From Candidatus Pullilachnospira intestinigallinarum (GTDB taxonomy: Bacteria > Bacillota > Clostridia > Lachnospirales > Lachnospiraceae): a DNA stretch of 64,000 bases. The position numbers and the translations under genes are program-made. This document shows positions 44,636-53,600 of this stretch, piece after piece. The notes under the pieces were generated by a model. The model made no database searches. It saw only the letters and a list, made by a program, of their open reading frames with translations, and was not told the DNA's origin. The stretch lies in NCBI GenBank assembly GCA_018711275.1, contig DVIN01000023.1, positions 1 to 64,000 of the forward strand, in the 5' to 3' direction. Positions within the stretch are counted from its first letter, which is position 1; each line of letters begins with the position of its first letter.

Positions 44636-45285
44636 GTGATATCAGTCTGCATATTACGGTAAAAGAGGAAAACAGCCATCTGTTCAAGCGGTGCATCCGG
44701 AAGCTTCTGGAATCCACCTTTCTGTTGCGGGACAAGGATGAAAAGCTGTATCAGTTTATTGCCAGGGAATCCAACCGGCAGGATATCTCCGAGTATCTGC
44801 GGATGATCGGTTTCGATGTGCTGGTGGATGAGAAAACAGGACTGGCCATGCTGATCGCCAGCGAAGAGGACGCGGATCTGGTGGGGCTGAAACGGGCCAA
44901 CGTGGTAACCTTTACCACCCTGCAGTATCATCTGCTGCTGGTGCTCTGGAAAGTGTATCTGGAAAATCTGGGATACAATGAAGGGAATTTTGTGACAAAA
45001 GGCGATCTCATCGACAAGATCAAATCTTACGGGGTTCCGCTGGTGAAAACGGAGCTGAGCGCCGCCTTCCGCCTGTTTAAAAAATACAGCCTGATCAATT
45101 TCAATGATGAGGAGGACGGGGAAGATATGAAGATCCAGCTGTATCCTTCTCTTCAGTTTGGCTGGAATCTGGCCCAGTTTCAGACAGTGGCCCGGGAGTA
45201 TCTGGGAGAAGCCGGGGACGGCGTGGCCGGTGAAGAAGAGGAAGTAAGCGTGCGGCCGGAGGATTTTGAGGAGGAAGAGCTATGA
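44632..45285 (+). CDS. jetB: Wadjet anti-plasmid system protein JetB
   Basis: MukE-like subunit (DUF4194), 217 residues. Two winged-helix regions are suggested: LESTFLLRDKDEKLYQFIARESNRQDISEYLRMIGFDVLVDEKTG, and a second after EGNFVTKGDLIDKIKSYGVPLVKTELSAAFRLFKKYSLIN. The C-terminus is strongly acidic (EEEEVSVRPEDFEEEEL). Overlaps jetA and jetC by ATGA junctions, giving equal coupled translation. It acts with JetA as the kite component of the SMC-type complex. Confidence 0.88.
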   Translation: MSDISLHITVKEENSHLFKRCIRKLLESTFLLRDKDEKLYQFIARESNRQDISEYLRMIGFDVLVDEKTGLAMLIASEEDADLVGLKRANVVTFTTLQYHLLLVLWKVYLENLGYNEGNFVTKGDLIDKIKSYGVPLVKTELSAAFRLFKKYSLINFNDEEDGEDMKIQLYPSLQFGWNLAQFQTVAREYLGEAGDGVAGEEEEVSVRPEDFEEEEL

Positions 45286-48200
45286 TTCTGCTGAAAAAGT
45301 TTCGTCTCATCAACTGGTACGGATTTTCCAATGTGACGGCTCCCATCGGCTTTTTTACCCTCATTGCCGGAAAAAACGGAAATGGAAAATCTGTGCTGCT
45401 GGACGCCATGAAATATGCGGCTTACGGTGATACCGTGTTCAACAAATCTTCGGAAAGCAAGGGAAGCCGGACCCTTTCCTCTTATACCAGGGGTTTGCTG
45501 GACGCTACGGCGGGAACGTATATGCGCCCGGCGGATCAGGTGCCCAACGTATACAGCCATATCGTGCTGGAATTCCGGGATGACGTGGAGGAAAAGTCCT
45601 TTCTGCTGGGAGCTGTCATTGAGACCAATACCTCCAATAATTGCCAGACGTATCGGTATGTGATGGACCGGACGTTTCTGGAAGAGGTGGAGCATACCTG
45701 GCAGGAAGACGGCGTGACAATGCCCTACAGTGCATCCGAGCTTCAGAAAAAGTACCGGCTGACGCTTATGAACCGGGAGCAGGGCCTTCCCAGATTCATG
45801 CAGATCACCGGACTGAAGCTGAATATCGGACAGATTCCCACCTATCTCAGAAAGCTGAGAGGAATCATGTCCTATGACCCGGACGCCCGCATCGATCAGT
45901 TTATCCGGGAGAGTGTGCTGGAAGAGCGCAATGTGGATTTCGGCAAGCTGATTGAAGCAAAGGAAAATATCCAGCGGCTCAATGAAAATTTTGATGCCGT
46001 TCAGCTGGAAATCGGGGAACTGGACGCGATCCTGGGGGAGTATGACACCTGGGAAAATGCGCGGAACCGGCTGCTTTCGGATGATATCCGTATCGTGTAC
46101 AAAAAAATGCGGGATATCAGACAGGAAATCCAGCGCCAAACCAGGCAGAAGGAGGAAGCCGCAAAAGAAAAGGATGATCTGGCAAGAGAACTGGAGATTC
46201 TGCAGGAAAAGAAAAAACGGGCGGATGAGCAGCTGATACAGGCAAGAGTCAGTCTGAATCAGCTGGACAGTGCCCGGATGATTGCCGACGAGGAGCGGCG
46301 GCTGGATATTCTGGAAAAAGAAAAGAAACAGCTGGCGGAAGCATGTGAGAGACTGGAGCATTTCCAGAGGGTGATCAGTCAGATGATGGCCCGTTTTTTT
46401 GAAAAACAGGAAGAACTGGAAGACAGGCGGATACTGGCATCTCTTTGCGGACAGGAATACTCGGCTGTGGAGAAGGAGGCTGCGGTGGGGCGATTCCGGC
46501 AGAGGGCAGATCAGGTTTTTGAGGACCTGGTGAAAGAAATAGCCGGCGTGGAGCTGCAGCTGTCCGATATCAGCCGGAAGCTGGACGGACAGCACCGGAT
46601 TCTGGAAGAGTGCAGGAAGCACCGGAATACCTACGGGCAGATTCCGGATTATGTGGGACTGCGGGATGAGATCAACCGGGAATTTGACAGAAGAAAAATC
46701 AGAGCCCGGGCGCAGTTTGCCTGTGAGTATGTCATCCGTCTGAAGGATGAAGGCTGGAGAGATGCCATAGAAGCATTTCTGGGGCCCCGCCGTTATACAA
46801 TTCTGGTGGATCCGGAACATTACGATGTGGCGGACGATGTGCTGAACCGTTCGGAATACCGGTACGCCCATCTGTTCAACACAAAACTGCTGATGAAAAA
46901 GACGGTGCAGGTGGAGGAGGATTCAGCGGTGAAACTGCTGGAAATCCGCAATCCCGTGGCAGAGAAGTATTTCAATTTTCAGCTGGGAAGAATGCATGCG
47001 GTGGAACTGTCACAGGTACGCAATTTTGAAAATGCCATCTCCCGGGAGGGAAGGGTATCTGTGGCCATGGACAGTTATTTCCTGCGGTTTGACCGGATCC
47101 GTTCTTATTATCTGGGCCAGCAGACCTTTGAGCTGAACCGGATTCGGGCCCAGCGGGAGATCGAACGGCTGAATACGGAAAAGAAAGAGCTGCTGAGCCG
47201 GAAAAAGGAGCTGAACGAAAAAAAGAGTATCCTGGCACAGGATCGGGAATTTTTCGGAGAATACCATTACGGCGCGCCGGGAGAATATCAGCAGGCCGCC
47301 GAAGGTGTCCGCCGGGCGAAAGAGCAGCTGGAACGTCTCAAAACGGCTCAGAAGAACAATCAGGAGTTTATTGAGCTGAGCTGCCAGGTTGCACGTCTGG
47401 AAGATGAGCAGCATGCGGTGCAGGAGACGTATACGGCAAAGCTGCAGGAGCACACCGGAAAGGACACCACCATTTCACGGTGCCTGGAAAAGATAGAAGC
47501 CAGGACCCAGGAGCTGGAGCAGCAGGAAAAGCAGTACCGGTTCTATCAGACGGAATATTATACCGTGACAAAGCGGGCGGTGGAAGCCTATGAAAAATAC
47601 CTGGAAAATGATGGCAAAGGCCCCGGCGGCCTCCTGGCCGAGGAGACAAGGGGACGTGTCCGCAGAAGTATTGAGCAGCACAAGGGCGATCTGATGCAGA
47701 AACAGGCGGACTACAATGCCAGACACTCCGGCAGCATGCTGCCTCGCGGCACAGAGGGACGGGAGCAGTATGCGGCCAGAAGAGAGAAGATCTGGATGGA
47801 TGACCTGCAGGAGATCCGGCAGAGACTGGCCAGTCAGACACGCCGGTATGAGGACATTTTCAAAAATGAGTTTGTCCTTACCATTTTGAAATCCTGCGAA
47901 CGGGCCAGGGCGGATTTAAAACAGATCAACGGGGAACTGGCAAAACTGCATTTTTCGGCCAAATACCAGTTTGATGTACACTATGTGCGTGACGGATCTC
48001 CCTTCGCGAAGATCATCGAATATGCCCGATTTCTGGACGATCGGGAGCAGCTGGGAGGCAGCGGCGACGGACAGATGACTCTGGAGATGGTGACCAATGT
48101 ATCCGATGCGGACGGAGAGCGCCTGGAGCAGGAGATGAAAGAGATCATCAACCGGATCATCGAAAAGAACAGCGAGGAGACCATTGCCCGCTTTGCCGAT

Positions 48201-48599
48201 TACCGCAACTATATGACTTATGAAATCCTGATCACCAATCAGGTACTGGATCGGGCAAAGCTTTCCCGGCAGACCGGATTCAACTCCGGGGCGGAGGTAC
48301 AGATTCCGTATCTTCTGATTCTCTCTTCGGCGCTGCTTCTGATCTACAATCAGCGGGTAAATTCCACCAGGCTGGTGTTTATCGATGAGCCTTTTGCAAA
48401 GATGGATCCGGGGAATGTGAAACTGATGCTGGACTTCATGAGGGAACAGCGCCTTCAGGTGATTTTCTGCTCTCCCGATAAGACGGAATCCATCGGCAAT
48501 GAGTGTGAGGTGATTCTGCCTGCCCTGCGGGTGCGGCCGGACAGTATGCAGCTGGGAATTGTGCAGTTCCATGAGGAGAAAGCATATGGCAGATTATAA
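45282..48599 (+). CDS. jetC: Wadjet SMC-like ATPase JetC
   Basis: MukB-like SMC ATPase, 1105 residues. Walker A AGKNGNGKSVLLDAMKYAAYG is at about residues 28-48. Long coiled coils lie around 260-400 and 600-780, with a hinge-like middle (EAFLGPRRYTILVDPEHYDVADDVL near 490). The C-terminal head has Walker B LVFIDEPFAKMDPG near residue 1032. The complex extrudes loops on closed circular DNA and presents small plasmids for cutting by JetD. Intact, of the expected length. GAGGAAGAGCT before ATG. Confidence 0.92.
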   Translation: MILLKKFRLINWYGFSNVTAPIGFFTLIAGKNGNGKSVLLDAMKYAAYGDTVFNKSSESKGSRTLSSYTRGLLDATAGTYMRPADQVPNVYSHIVLEFRDDVEEKSFLLGAVIETNTSNNCQTYRYVMDRTFLEEVEHTWQEDGVTMPYSASELQKKYRLTLMNREQGLPRFMQITGLKLNIGQIPTYLRKLRGIMSYDPDARIDQFIRESVLEERNVDFGKLIEAKENIQRLNENFDAVQLEIGELDAILGEYDTWENARNRLLSDDIRIVYKKMRDIRQEIQRQTRQKEEAAKEKDDLARELEILQEKKKRADEQLIQARVSLNQLDSARMIADEERRLDILEKEKKQLAEACERLEHFQRVISQMMARFFEKQEELEDRRILASLCGQEYSAVEKEAAVGRFRQRADQVFEDLVKEIAGVELQLSDISRKLDGQHRILEECRKHRNTYGQIPDYVGLRDEINREFDRRKIRARAQFACEYVIRLKDEGWRDAIEAFLGPRRYTILVDPEHYDVADDVLNRSEYRYAHLFNTKLLMKKTVQVEEDSAVKLLEIRNPVAEKYFNFQLGRMHAVELSQVRNFENAISREGRVSVAMDSYFLRFDRIRSYYLGQQTFELNRIRAQREIERLNTEKKELLSRKKELNEKKSILAQDREFFGEYHYGAPGEYQQAAEGVRRAKEQLERLKTAQKNNQEFIELSCQVARLEDEQHAVQETYTAKLQEHTGKDTTISRCLEKIEARTQELEQQEKQYRFYQTEYYTVTKRAVEAYEKYLENDGKGPGGLLAEETRGRVRRSIEQHKGDLMQKQADYNARHSGSMLPRGTEGREQYAARREKIWMDDLQEIRQRLASQTRRYEDIFKNEFVLTILKSCERARADLKQINGELAKLHFSAKYQFDVHYVRDGSPFAKIIEYARFLDDREQLGGSGDGQMTLEMVTNVSDADGERLEQEMKEIINRIIEKNSEETIARFADYRNYMTYEILITNQVLDRAKLSRQTGFNSGAEVQIPYLLILSSALLLIYNQRVNSTRLVFIDEPFAKMDPGNVKLMLDFMREQRLQVIFCSPDKTESIGNECEVILPALRVRPDSMQLGIVQFHEEKAYGRL

Positions 48600-49812
48600 G
48601 GAAAAACTGCTGACCATACTGGCAGACAAATACCGGAACAGCAAAAAGGACGACGGGAGCGGCGTTATAGCCCGGCGGACAAAGGCTACTCCGGATCAGC
48701 TGTACCGGAGCTATTACAGAAATGACGGGGATCTGGATCAGATTGACGCGGTGAATCAGGCGGCATACAGCTGCCGGGAAAAGGGATTTGTGACGCTGGA
48801 AGAGAAAAGTTTCAGCAATGAAATTGCCGCCGTTTATCTGGTGGACGAAAAAATCGGGGAAGTGGAGCAGTATCTCAGGGAACAGTACGGTTATCTGTCA
48901 AAACCGGAGAAAAGGCGCTATGTGGAGCATATGCTTAACGTTTATGACGGCCGTTCTCCGGCAGCCGGCCGGGAATGTGCCCGGATGCGCCAGGCGCTGG
49001 AAAAAAACAAAATTCCGCCCAGATACCTGCAGACAGAGGAACTTCTGAAAGCCCTGGTTTTTATCGAAAATAATCGGGAGGAATTGTTTTTAAGGGAAGC
49101 ATCCATGATGATTTACGGCGATTCCAAATATCTGGAGGAAGAGATGCTGCATCCGGTGTGCAAAGCCCTCCGCCAGGTGAAGAACCGGCCCTGCGGCGAG
49201 GAGGAACTGGAAGATGAGATTCTGCAGGAGTATCACATAATCCGGGAGAGACAGAAACTGCGCCTGAAGGGAAACGTGTCGGTGACCATCGGCGACAGCC
49301 AGGTGGAACTGGGGACATTTTCGGAGGGTGTGGAATTTTTCTCCGACGACAGAAAACGGATCCGGAAGATTCATATCCGGGATGGAAGGCTGATGACCGT
49401 GGAAAACTACACTTCCTGGCTGCGGCTGCGCCCAGCGGATACTACCCTGTTTTATCTGGGCGGCTATGCCTCCCGGGAGCAGAGGGATTTTCTGAAAAAA
49501 ACAGCGGAGGATAATCCCGGGCTTCGTTTCGTACACTTTGGTGATATCGATGCCGGAGGCCTGTACATCCATGAGCATCTGTGCCGGGTCACCGGAATCC
49601 CTTTTGAAATGTACCGGATGTCCACAAAAGAGCTTCGGGATCCCCGGTATCGATCCTGTCTGCACCCGCTGACCGCGCAGGACCGGATCCGGCTGGAGTC
49701 TCTGAAACAGCAGGAATGCTATCGCCAGCTGGTTTCCTTTATGCTCACGCAGAATGTGAAGCTGGAACAGGAAATTGTCAGCTATTATGAAAATCAACAG
49801 GAGGGAACCTGA
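48586..49812 (+). CDS. jetD: Wadjet nuclease JetD
   Basis: Nuclease subunit of Wadjet, 408 residues, related to the topoisomerase VI A subunit. The C-terminal TOPRIM-like domain (DUF2220) shows the metal-binding acidic motif VHFGDIDAGGLYIHEHL at about residues 316-332 and an upstream conserved Glu region (VSVTIGDSQVELGTF). The N-terminal half (DUF3322-like) is helical. ATG 48586 follows GAGGAGAAAGC inside the end of jetC; the frame from 48559 is rejected. JetD is the effector that cleaves plasmid DNA. crcB starts 1 bp after its stop. Confidence 0.9.
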   Translation: MADYKEKLLTILADKYRNSKKDDGSGVIARRTKATPDQLYRSYYRNDGDLDQIDAVNQAAYSCREKGFVTLEEKSFSNEIAAVYLVDEKIGEVEQYLREQYGYLSKPEKRRYVEHMLNVYDGRSPAAGRECARMRQALEKNKIPPRYLQTEELLKALVFIENNREELFLREASMMIYGDSKYLEEEMLHPVCKALRQVKNRPCGEEELEDEILQEYHIIRERQKLRLKGNVSVTIGDSQVELGTFSEGVEFFSDDRKRIRKIHIRDGRLMTVENYTSWLRLRPADTTLFYLGGYASREQRDFLKKTAEDNPGLRFVHFGDIDAGGLYIHEHLCRVTGIPFEMYRMSTKELRDPRYRSCLHPLTAQDRIRLESLKQQECYRQLVSFMLTQNVKLEQEIVSYYENQQEGT

Positions 49813-49813
49813 A

Positions 49814-50176
49814 ATGACAGAATGTCTGATTGTGGGCGCCGGAGGCGCCATCGGCGCCATGCTCCGGTATCTGATCGGCCTTATACCGCTGAATCCGGAA
49901 AATGGCTTCCCCATAAAAACCTTTCTGATTAATGTGGCCGGCTGCTTTATCATCGGCCTGGTGGCAGCGATGGCTGCCAGATCTTCCCTGAGTCCCCGCA
50001 TCACCCTCTTTCTGAAGGTGGGGATTTGCGGCGGATTTACCACGTTTTCTTCTTTTGCCCTGGAAACGGATCAACTGTTGGCAAAGGGAGCGACGGCAAC
50101 AGCCGCCGCATACGTTTTGTTAAGTATTATCTGCGGGGTCCTGGTTGCTTTTGCCGCACAGAAACTGGCGGCATAA
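49814..50176 (+). CDS. crcB: Fluoride efflux channel CrcB
   Basis: Small membrane protein of 120 residues with four hydrophobic helices. The Fluc/CrcB motifs are clear: GGAIGAMLRYLIG at residues 9-21, FLINVAGCFIIG near 40, and the central Phe-box GICGGFTTFSSFALET near 75. Functions as a dual-topology homodimer expelling fluoride. The ATG follows AGGAGGGAACCTGAA at the end of jetD, with a 1-bp gap between stop and start, so it depends on the Wadjet transcript. No fluoride riboswitch precedes it. A second crcB, if the channel is heterodimeric, is not in the window. Confidence 0.92.
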   Translation: MTECLIVGAGGAIGAMLRYLIGLIPLNPENGFPIKTFLINVAGCFIIGLVAAMAARSSLSPRITLFLKVGICGGFTTFSSFALETDQLLAKGATATAAAYVLLSIICGVLVAFAAQKLAA

Positions 50177-50209
50177 GCATAGAGGAAAAATCTTCCGCAG
50201 TACGCGTTA

Positions 50210-51580
50210 TTATGATAACGGAAAATTCGAGGAACGCGCTTTGTGCTGTATGAGCTGCCGGACAATCAGCCCGATGATAAGCCCCAGAAGCGCCGGGCAG
50301 ATCCAGCCGAAGCCCTGGGCAGCCAGGGGCAGCCAGGTCTGTACCCGGGAAATCACGGGATCTGCATGAAGAGCCTCCCGGATGCCAGCCGGAAGGGCGC
50401 TCAGAAAATCAAAGAGGGCAGCCACGGCGGTAAATCCCAGCGTAAAGCGCAGTACCAGAGGGTCATTGGCGAAGAATCTGCCGCCCAGGGTCAGCAGAAT
50501 TAGTATGATAGCTACGGGGTAAAGAAACATCAGCACCGGAAGCGACCAGGCAATGATGGCGTCCAGCCCCAGGTTGGCGATGGCAAAAGAAAGAACGCAG
50601 AATCCCGCAGCCCAGATCCGGTAAGAGGGGCCGCCCGGAAATAATTTTACAAAGGTTTCCCCGCAGCTGGTGATCAGCCCCACTGCGGTTTTCAGGCAGG
50701 CCACGGTGACGGTTACCGCCAGAATCATGGCGCCCGCTCCTCCGAAATAGTGCTCCGCGATCTGGGCCAGCGCCTCTCCGCCATTGGGAGCCACCGGAAA
50801 GATTCCGCGGCTCTGGGCGCCCACCACCGTCACCAGCACATAGATCAGCGCCATCAAAAGAGAACTGAAAATGCCGGCCAGTACCGTGTTTTTGGCCACG
50901 TCCTCCGGATTTTCCACTCCAAGACGGCGAACTGCCTGAACTACGATAATACCGAAGGCCAGTCCTGCCAGGGCGTCCATGGTATTATATCCCTCCAGAA
51001 GCCCGGTGAAAAACGCCCCCGACTGATAGGCGCCGGAAGGTTCCACTGTCGGGATACTCCCCGCCGGGGAAAGCAGCGCCCGCAGAATCAGAACGGCAAG
51101 AAATACCAGAAACAGAGGATTTAGAACTTTTCCGATCCAGGTGAGGATTTCTCCCGGCCGGAGAGAAAAGAACAGCACCGCGGCGAAAAAAAGCAGAGAA
51201 AAGACAGCCAGCGCCGCACGCTGTCCGGCGTCCGGCAAAATCCGCTGGATACCCACCGTATAGGAAACGGTGGCACATCTGGGGATGGCAAAAAACGGTC
51301 CGATGGTGAGGTACAGGATGCAGGTGAAGAAAAGCCCGAAAGGCCGTCCCACCCGGCTGGCCAGTTCCAAAAGGCCGTCCCTGCGACTGATTCCCAGCGC
51401 CGCCACGCCCAGAAGCGGAAGACCTACGCCGGTGATGAGAAAGCCCGCGGCGGCCATCCACATATTTCGTCCTGCCAGCTGTCCCATGGAAGCCGGGAAG
51501 ATCAGATTTCCGGCGCCGAAGAACATGCCGAACAGCATGCTTGCCACGGTGATGATTTCCTTACATGTCAGTTTTTTCAT
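50210..51580 (-). CDS. brnQ: Branched-chain amino acid transporter BrnQ (LIVCS family)
   Basis: Cation-coupled leucine/isoleucine/valine importer of the LIVCS family, 456 residues and about twelve membrane helices. The start LFGMFFGAGNLIFPASMGQLAGRN and the region IPRCATVSYTVGI are characteristic. ATG 51580 follows GCGAGGAATC. The gene is convergent with crcB; the 33-bp gap holds an AT-rich palindrome (CGTTAT-tatg-ATAACG) without a U tract. An extended hairpin lies in its 5' leader. Confidence 0.92.
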   Translation of the reverse strand: MKKLTCKEIITVASMLFGMFFGAGNLIFPASMGQLAGRNMWMAAAGFLITGVGLPLLGVAALGISRRDGLLELASRVGRPFGLFFTCILYLTIGPFFAIPRCATVSYTVGIQRILPDAGQRAALAVFSLLFFAAVLFFSLRPGEILTWIGKVLNPLFLVFLAVLILRALLSPAGSIPTVEPSGAYQSGAFFTGLLEGYNTMDALAGLAFGIIVVQAVRRLGVENPEDVAKNTVLAGIFSSLLMALIYVLVTVVGAQSRGIFPVAPNGGEALAQIAEHYFGGAGAMILAVTVTVACLKTAVGLITSCGETFVKLFPGGPSYRIWAAGFCVLSFAIANLGLDAIIAWSLPVLMFLYPVAIILILLTLGGRFFANDPLVLRFTLGFTAVAALFDFLSALPAGIREALHADPVISRVQTWLPLAAQGFGWICPALLGLIIGLIVRQLIQHKARSSNFPLS

Positions 51581-51604
51581 ATCATGATTCCTCGCAAGAT
51601 TCTA

Positions 51605-51648
51605 CGGAGAGAATTCGGAAGGCTTGCTCCAGCCTTTTCTGCTCTCCG
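51605..51648 (-). promoter_or_regulatory. Extended hairpin in the brnQ leader
   Basis: Outer stem CGGAGAG (51605-51611) with CTCTCCG (51642-51648), inner stem GAAGGC/GCCTTTTC and an 8-nt loop, 25 bp before the brnQ ATG. On the minus strand no U-run follows. It may be an attenuator or RNA-protein site; no T-box features (T-box sequence, specifier loop) are visible. The rest of 51649-51775 has AT-rich sequence without a clear structure. Confidence 0.4.
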
Positions 51649-51822
51649 AATTTTCATTCATTATAGCAATCTTTCCCCATATGGTAAACCCCTGTGTTCT
51701 TTTGAGAGCGTGGAAAATAACCCCCGGTTAATTTTCTTTCCGGAAAAGAAAACCACCGTTTTATTGTTTCCCGTTTGTACCGGCGGTATAATCAGATCAG
51801 AAAAAGAGAGGAGAGGATGACC

Positions 51823-52866
51823 ATGAATATCGGCGAAAAAATCAGAACCTACAGAAAGGCGGCGGGTCTGACTCAGGAACAGGTGGCCGGGTATCTGGGA
51901 GTTTCCGCCCCGGCGGTGCATAAATGGGAGAAGGGCAGCAGCTGCCCGGATATTTCCCTGCTGCCGGCACTGGCCCGGCTTCTGAAGACCGATCTGAATG
52001 AGCTTTTTTCTTTCCGTGAGGAACTGACAGAGTGGGAAATCAACGCCTTTGTCCGTCAGCTCACTGACCTGGGAATGAATGGAGATGTGGAGGGCGCCTT
52101 TTCCCTGGCCGAAGAGAAGATCCGGGAATACCCCCACTGTCATCTGCTGCTTTATCAGGCGGCTTCCGTCCTCAGCGCCGTCGTAATGTTCTCGGCGGAG
52201 GAGAAAAACCAGGAACATGAGCGGCAGATTACCCGGTGGCTGGAACGGGCCGCTTCCGGCAGCACGGACAAAGTGAGACTTTCGGCCCTTTATATGCTGG
52301 CTCTTCGCCTGATGCAAAAAGAATCCTACGAGGAAGCGGAAGCATTGCTGGCTCAGATTCCGGATGGGGATATTGACAAAGTATTGCCTATGACGGCGAT
52401 TCTCAGCTGCCGGCAGGATAAAGATACGGCGGCGGTTTACCTGGAAGGGAAAATACTTCAGGCAGCCACCCGGATGCAAAGCTATCTGTACCGGCTTCTG
52501 GAGCTGGAAGAGCAGACGGGAAATCCCGGCCGGGCAGATCGGATTGCGGAGATTACGGAAAATATGGTTCCTCTTTTCGGCCTCTGGCCATACGGGGCGG
52601 CGGTGCCGAAGCTGCTTCTGGCCGTCGGCAGGAAAGACGCAGCGGAATGTCTCCGTTATCTGGATTTGGCGCTGTCGGAGGCGCAAAAACCATGGGATAT
52701 GAAAAAATCTCCGCTGTACTGCCGCCGCCCGGAGACTCCCAACGCTCAGGAGGTGGGGAGGAGATGGAGCCGCGCGTTGTTTGCTGAGATCGAAAGCAGT
52801 GAGGAGTATGATTTTCTGCGGAGAAATGAAGAATTGAGGAAGATTATGGAAACATATGCAGAATAG
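51823..52866 (+). CDS. XRE-family regulator with helical repeat C-terminus
   Basis: A 347-residue regulator. N-terminal Cro/C1 helix-turn-helix: IGEKIRTYRKAAGLTQEQVAGYLGVSAPAVHKWEKGSSCPDISLLPALARLLKTDLNELF (about 3-62). The remainder is all-helical with TPR-like spacing (EGAFSLAEEKIREYPHCHLLLYQAASVLSAVV and following), as in many Lachnospiraceae regulators of ABC or membrane genes. Start ATG 51823 has GAGGAGAGG 6 bp upstream; ATG 51817 overlaps that site and is less likely. No obvious target next to it. Confidence 0.85.
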   Translation: MNIGEKIRTYRKAAGLTQEQVAGYLGVSAPAVHKWEKGSSCPDISLLPALARLLKTDLNELFSFREELTEWEINAFVRQLTDLGMNGDVEGAFSLAEEKIREYPHCHLLLYQAASVLSAVVMFSAEEKNQEHERQITRWLERAASGSTDKVRLSALYMLALRLMQKESYEEAEALLAQIPDGDIDKVLPMTAILSCRQDKDTAAVYLEGKILQAATRMQSYLYRLLELEEQTGNPGRADRIAEITENMVPLFGLWPYGAAVPKLLLAVGRKDAAECLRYLDLALSEAQKPWDMKKSPLYCRRPETPNAQEVGRRWSRALFAEIESSEEYDFLRRNEELRKIMETYAE

Positions 52867-52996
52867 AAAGCATTTGGCAGTAATTGATTGGAGATTTCGG
52901 GTGAGGAGCTGGCATTTGATGTTTTGTATTTTATAATTGTAGATGATTGAAATGAGTGGAAGATTAATCAGTTAGCGAAAGGAAAAAACAAAATAA

Positions 52997-53596
52997 ATGA
53001 AAGCTATTATATTAGATATGTATGGTGTAATTGTGAGGCAAACAGGAGATGACTTTGTCCCTTATGTACAGCAAACATTTCCGGATCTGGAACCAGAAAA
53101 AATATATGAGCCATGGTTTAAAGCAGATATAGGAGAACTATCTTCTTTGGAAGTATGGGAAAAAATAGGATTTAAGGGTGATTTGGAGAGGGTTGAAAAG
53201 GAGTATTTGGATACAATTGATCTAAATGAAGGATTTTTGGATTTTATTAGTACAGTAAAAGGGCAATTTAAACTGGCTATTATCTCTAATGATTCCAGCA
53301 GATGGAGTAAATATCTCCGTGAAAAATTTCATTTAAATCCACATTTTGATGCAATCAGTATTAGTGGAGATTTGAAAATCAAAAAACCAGATAAGAGAAT
53401 ATTTCAGTATACGATTGAAAAATTAGCAGTTAAAGCGGAAGATTGCTTGTATATAGATGATAGAGAGGGTAACCTGGAAGCAGCCGAAAAAATGGGAATG
53501 GATACAATTATGTTCAATTGTAGAAATACGCCTTATACGGGGAACAGAGTTAATAATTTTGGTGAGCTTTTGGAAAAACTCTCTGGTGGGAAGTAA
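52997..53596 (+). CDS. HAD-superfamily hydrolase-like protein
   Basis: HAD subfamily IA-type protein, 199 residues. Motif I is DMYGVI (Asp7 present, Tyr9 where phosphatases have Asp), motif II SND in LAIISNDSS near 93, motif III Lys in LKIKKPDKRIF near 130 and motif IV DDREGNLEAAEKMG near 155. Without the second Asp, a phosphatase reaction is less certain; dehalogenase-like members use a similar Tyr. Cytoplasmic. The coding sequence is AT-rich (many ATA, AAA, TTA codons) compared with its neighbours. Confidence 0.78.
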   Translation: MKAIILDMYGVIVRQTGDDFVPYVQQTFPDLEPEKIYEPWFKADIGELSSLEVWEKIGFKGDLERVEKEYLDTIDLNEGFLDFISTVKGQFKLAIISNDSSRWSKYLREKFHLNPHFDAISISGDLKIKKPDKRIFQYTIEKLAVKAEDCLYIDDREGNLEAAEKMGMDTIMFNCRNTPYTGNRVNNFGELLEKLSGGK

Positions 53597-53600
53597 ACAT

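Noticed and set aside
45180..46871. Open frame of 563 codons opposite jetC
   Set aside because: Same reason; jetC has all SMC motifs in the plus frame.
49700..49813. Fluoride riboswitch before crcB
   Set aside because: The sequence before crcB is jetD coding sequence and lacks the riboswitch pattern.
51581..51775. T-box leader before brnQ
   Set aside because: A hairpin is present, but no T-box sequence or antiterminator arrangement could be seen.
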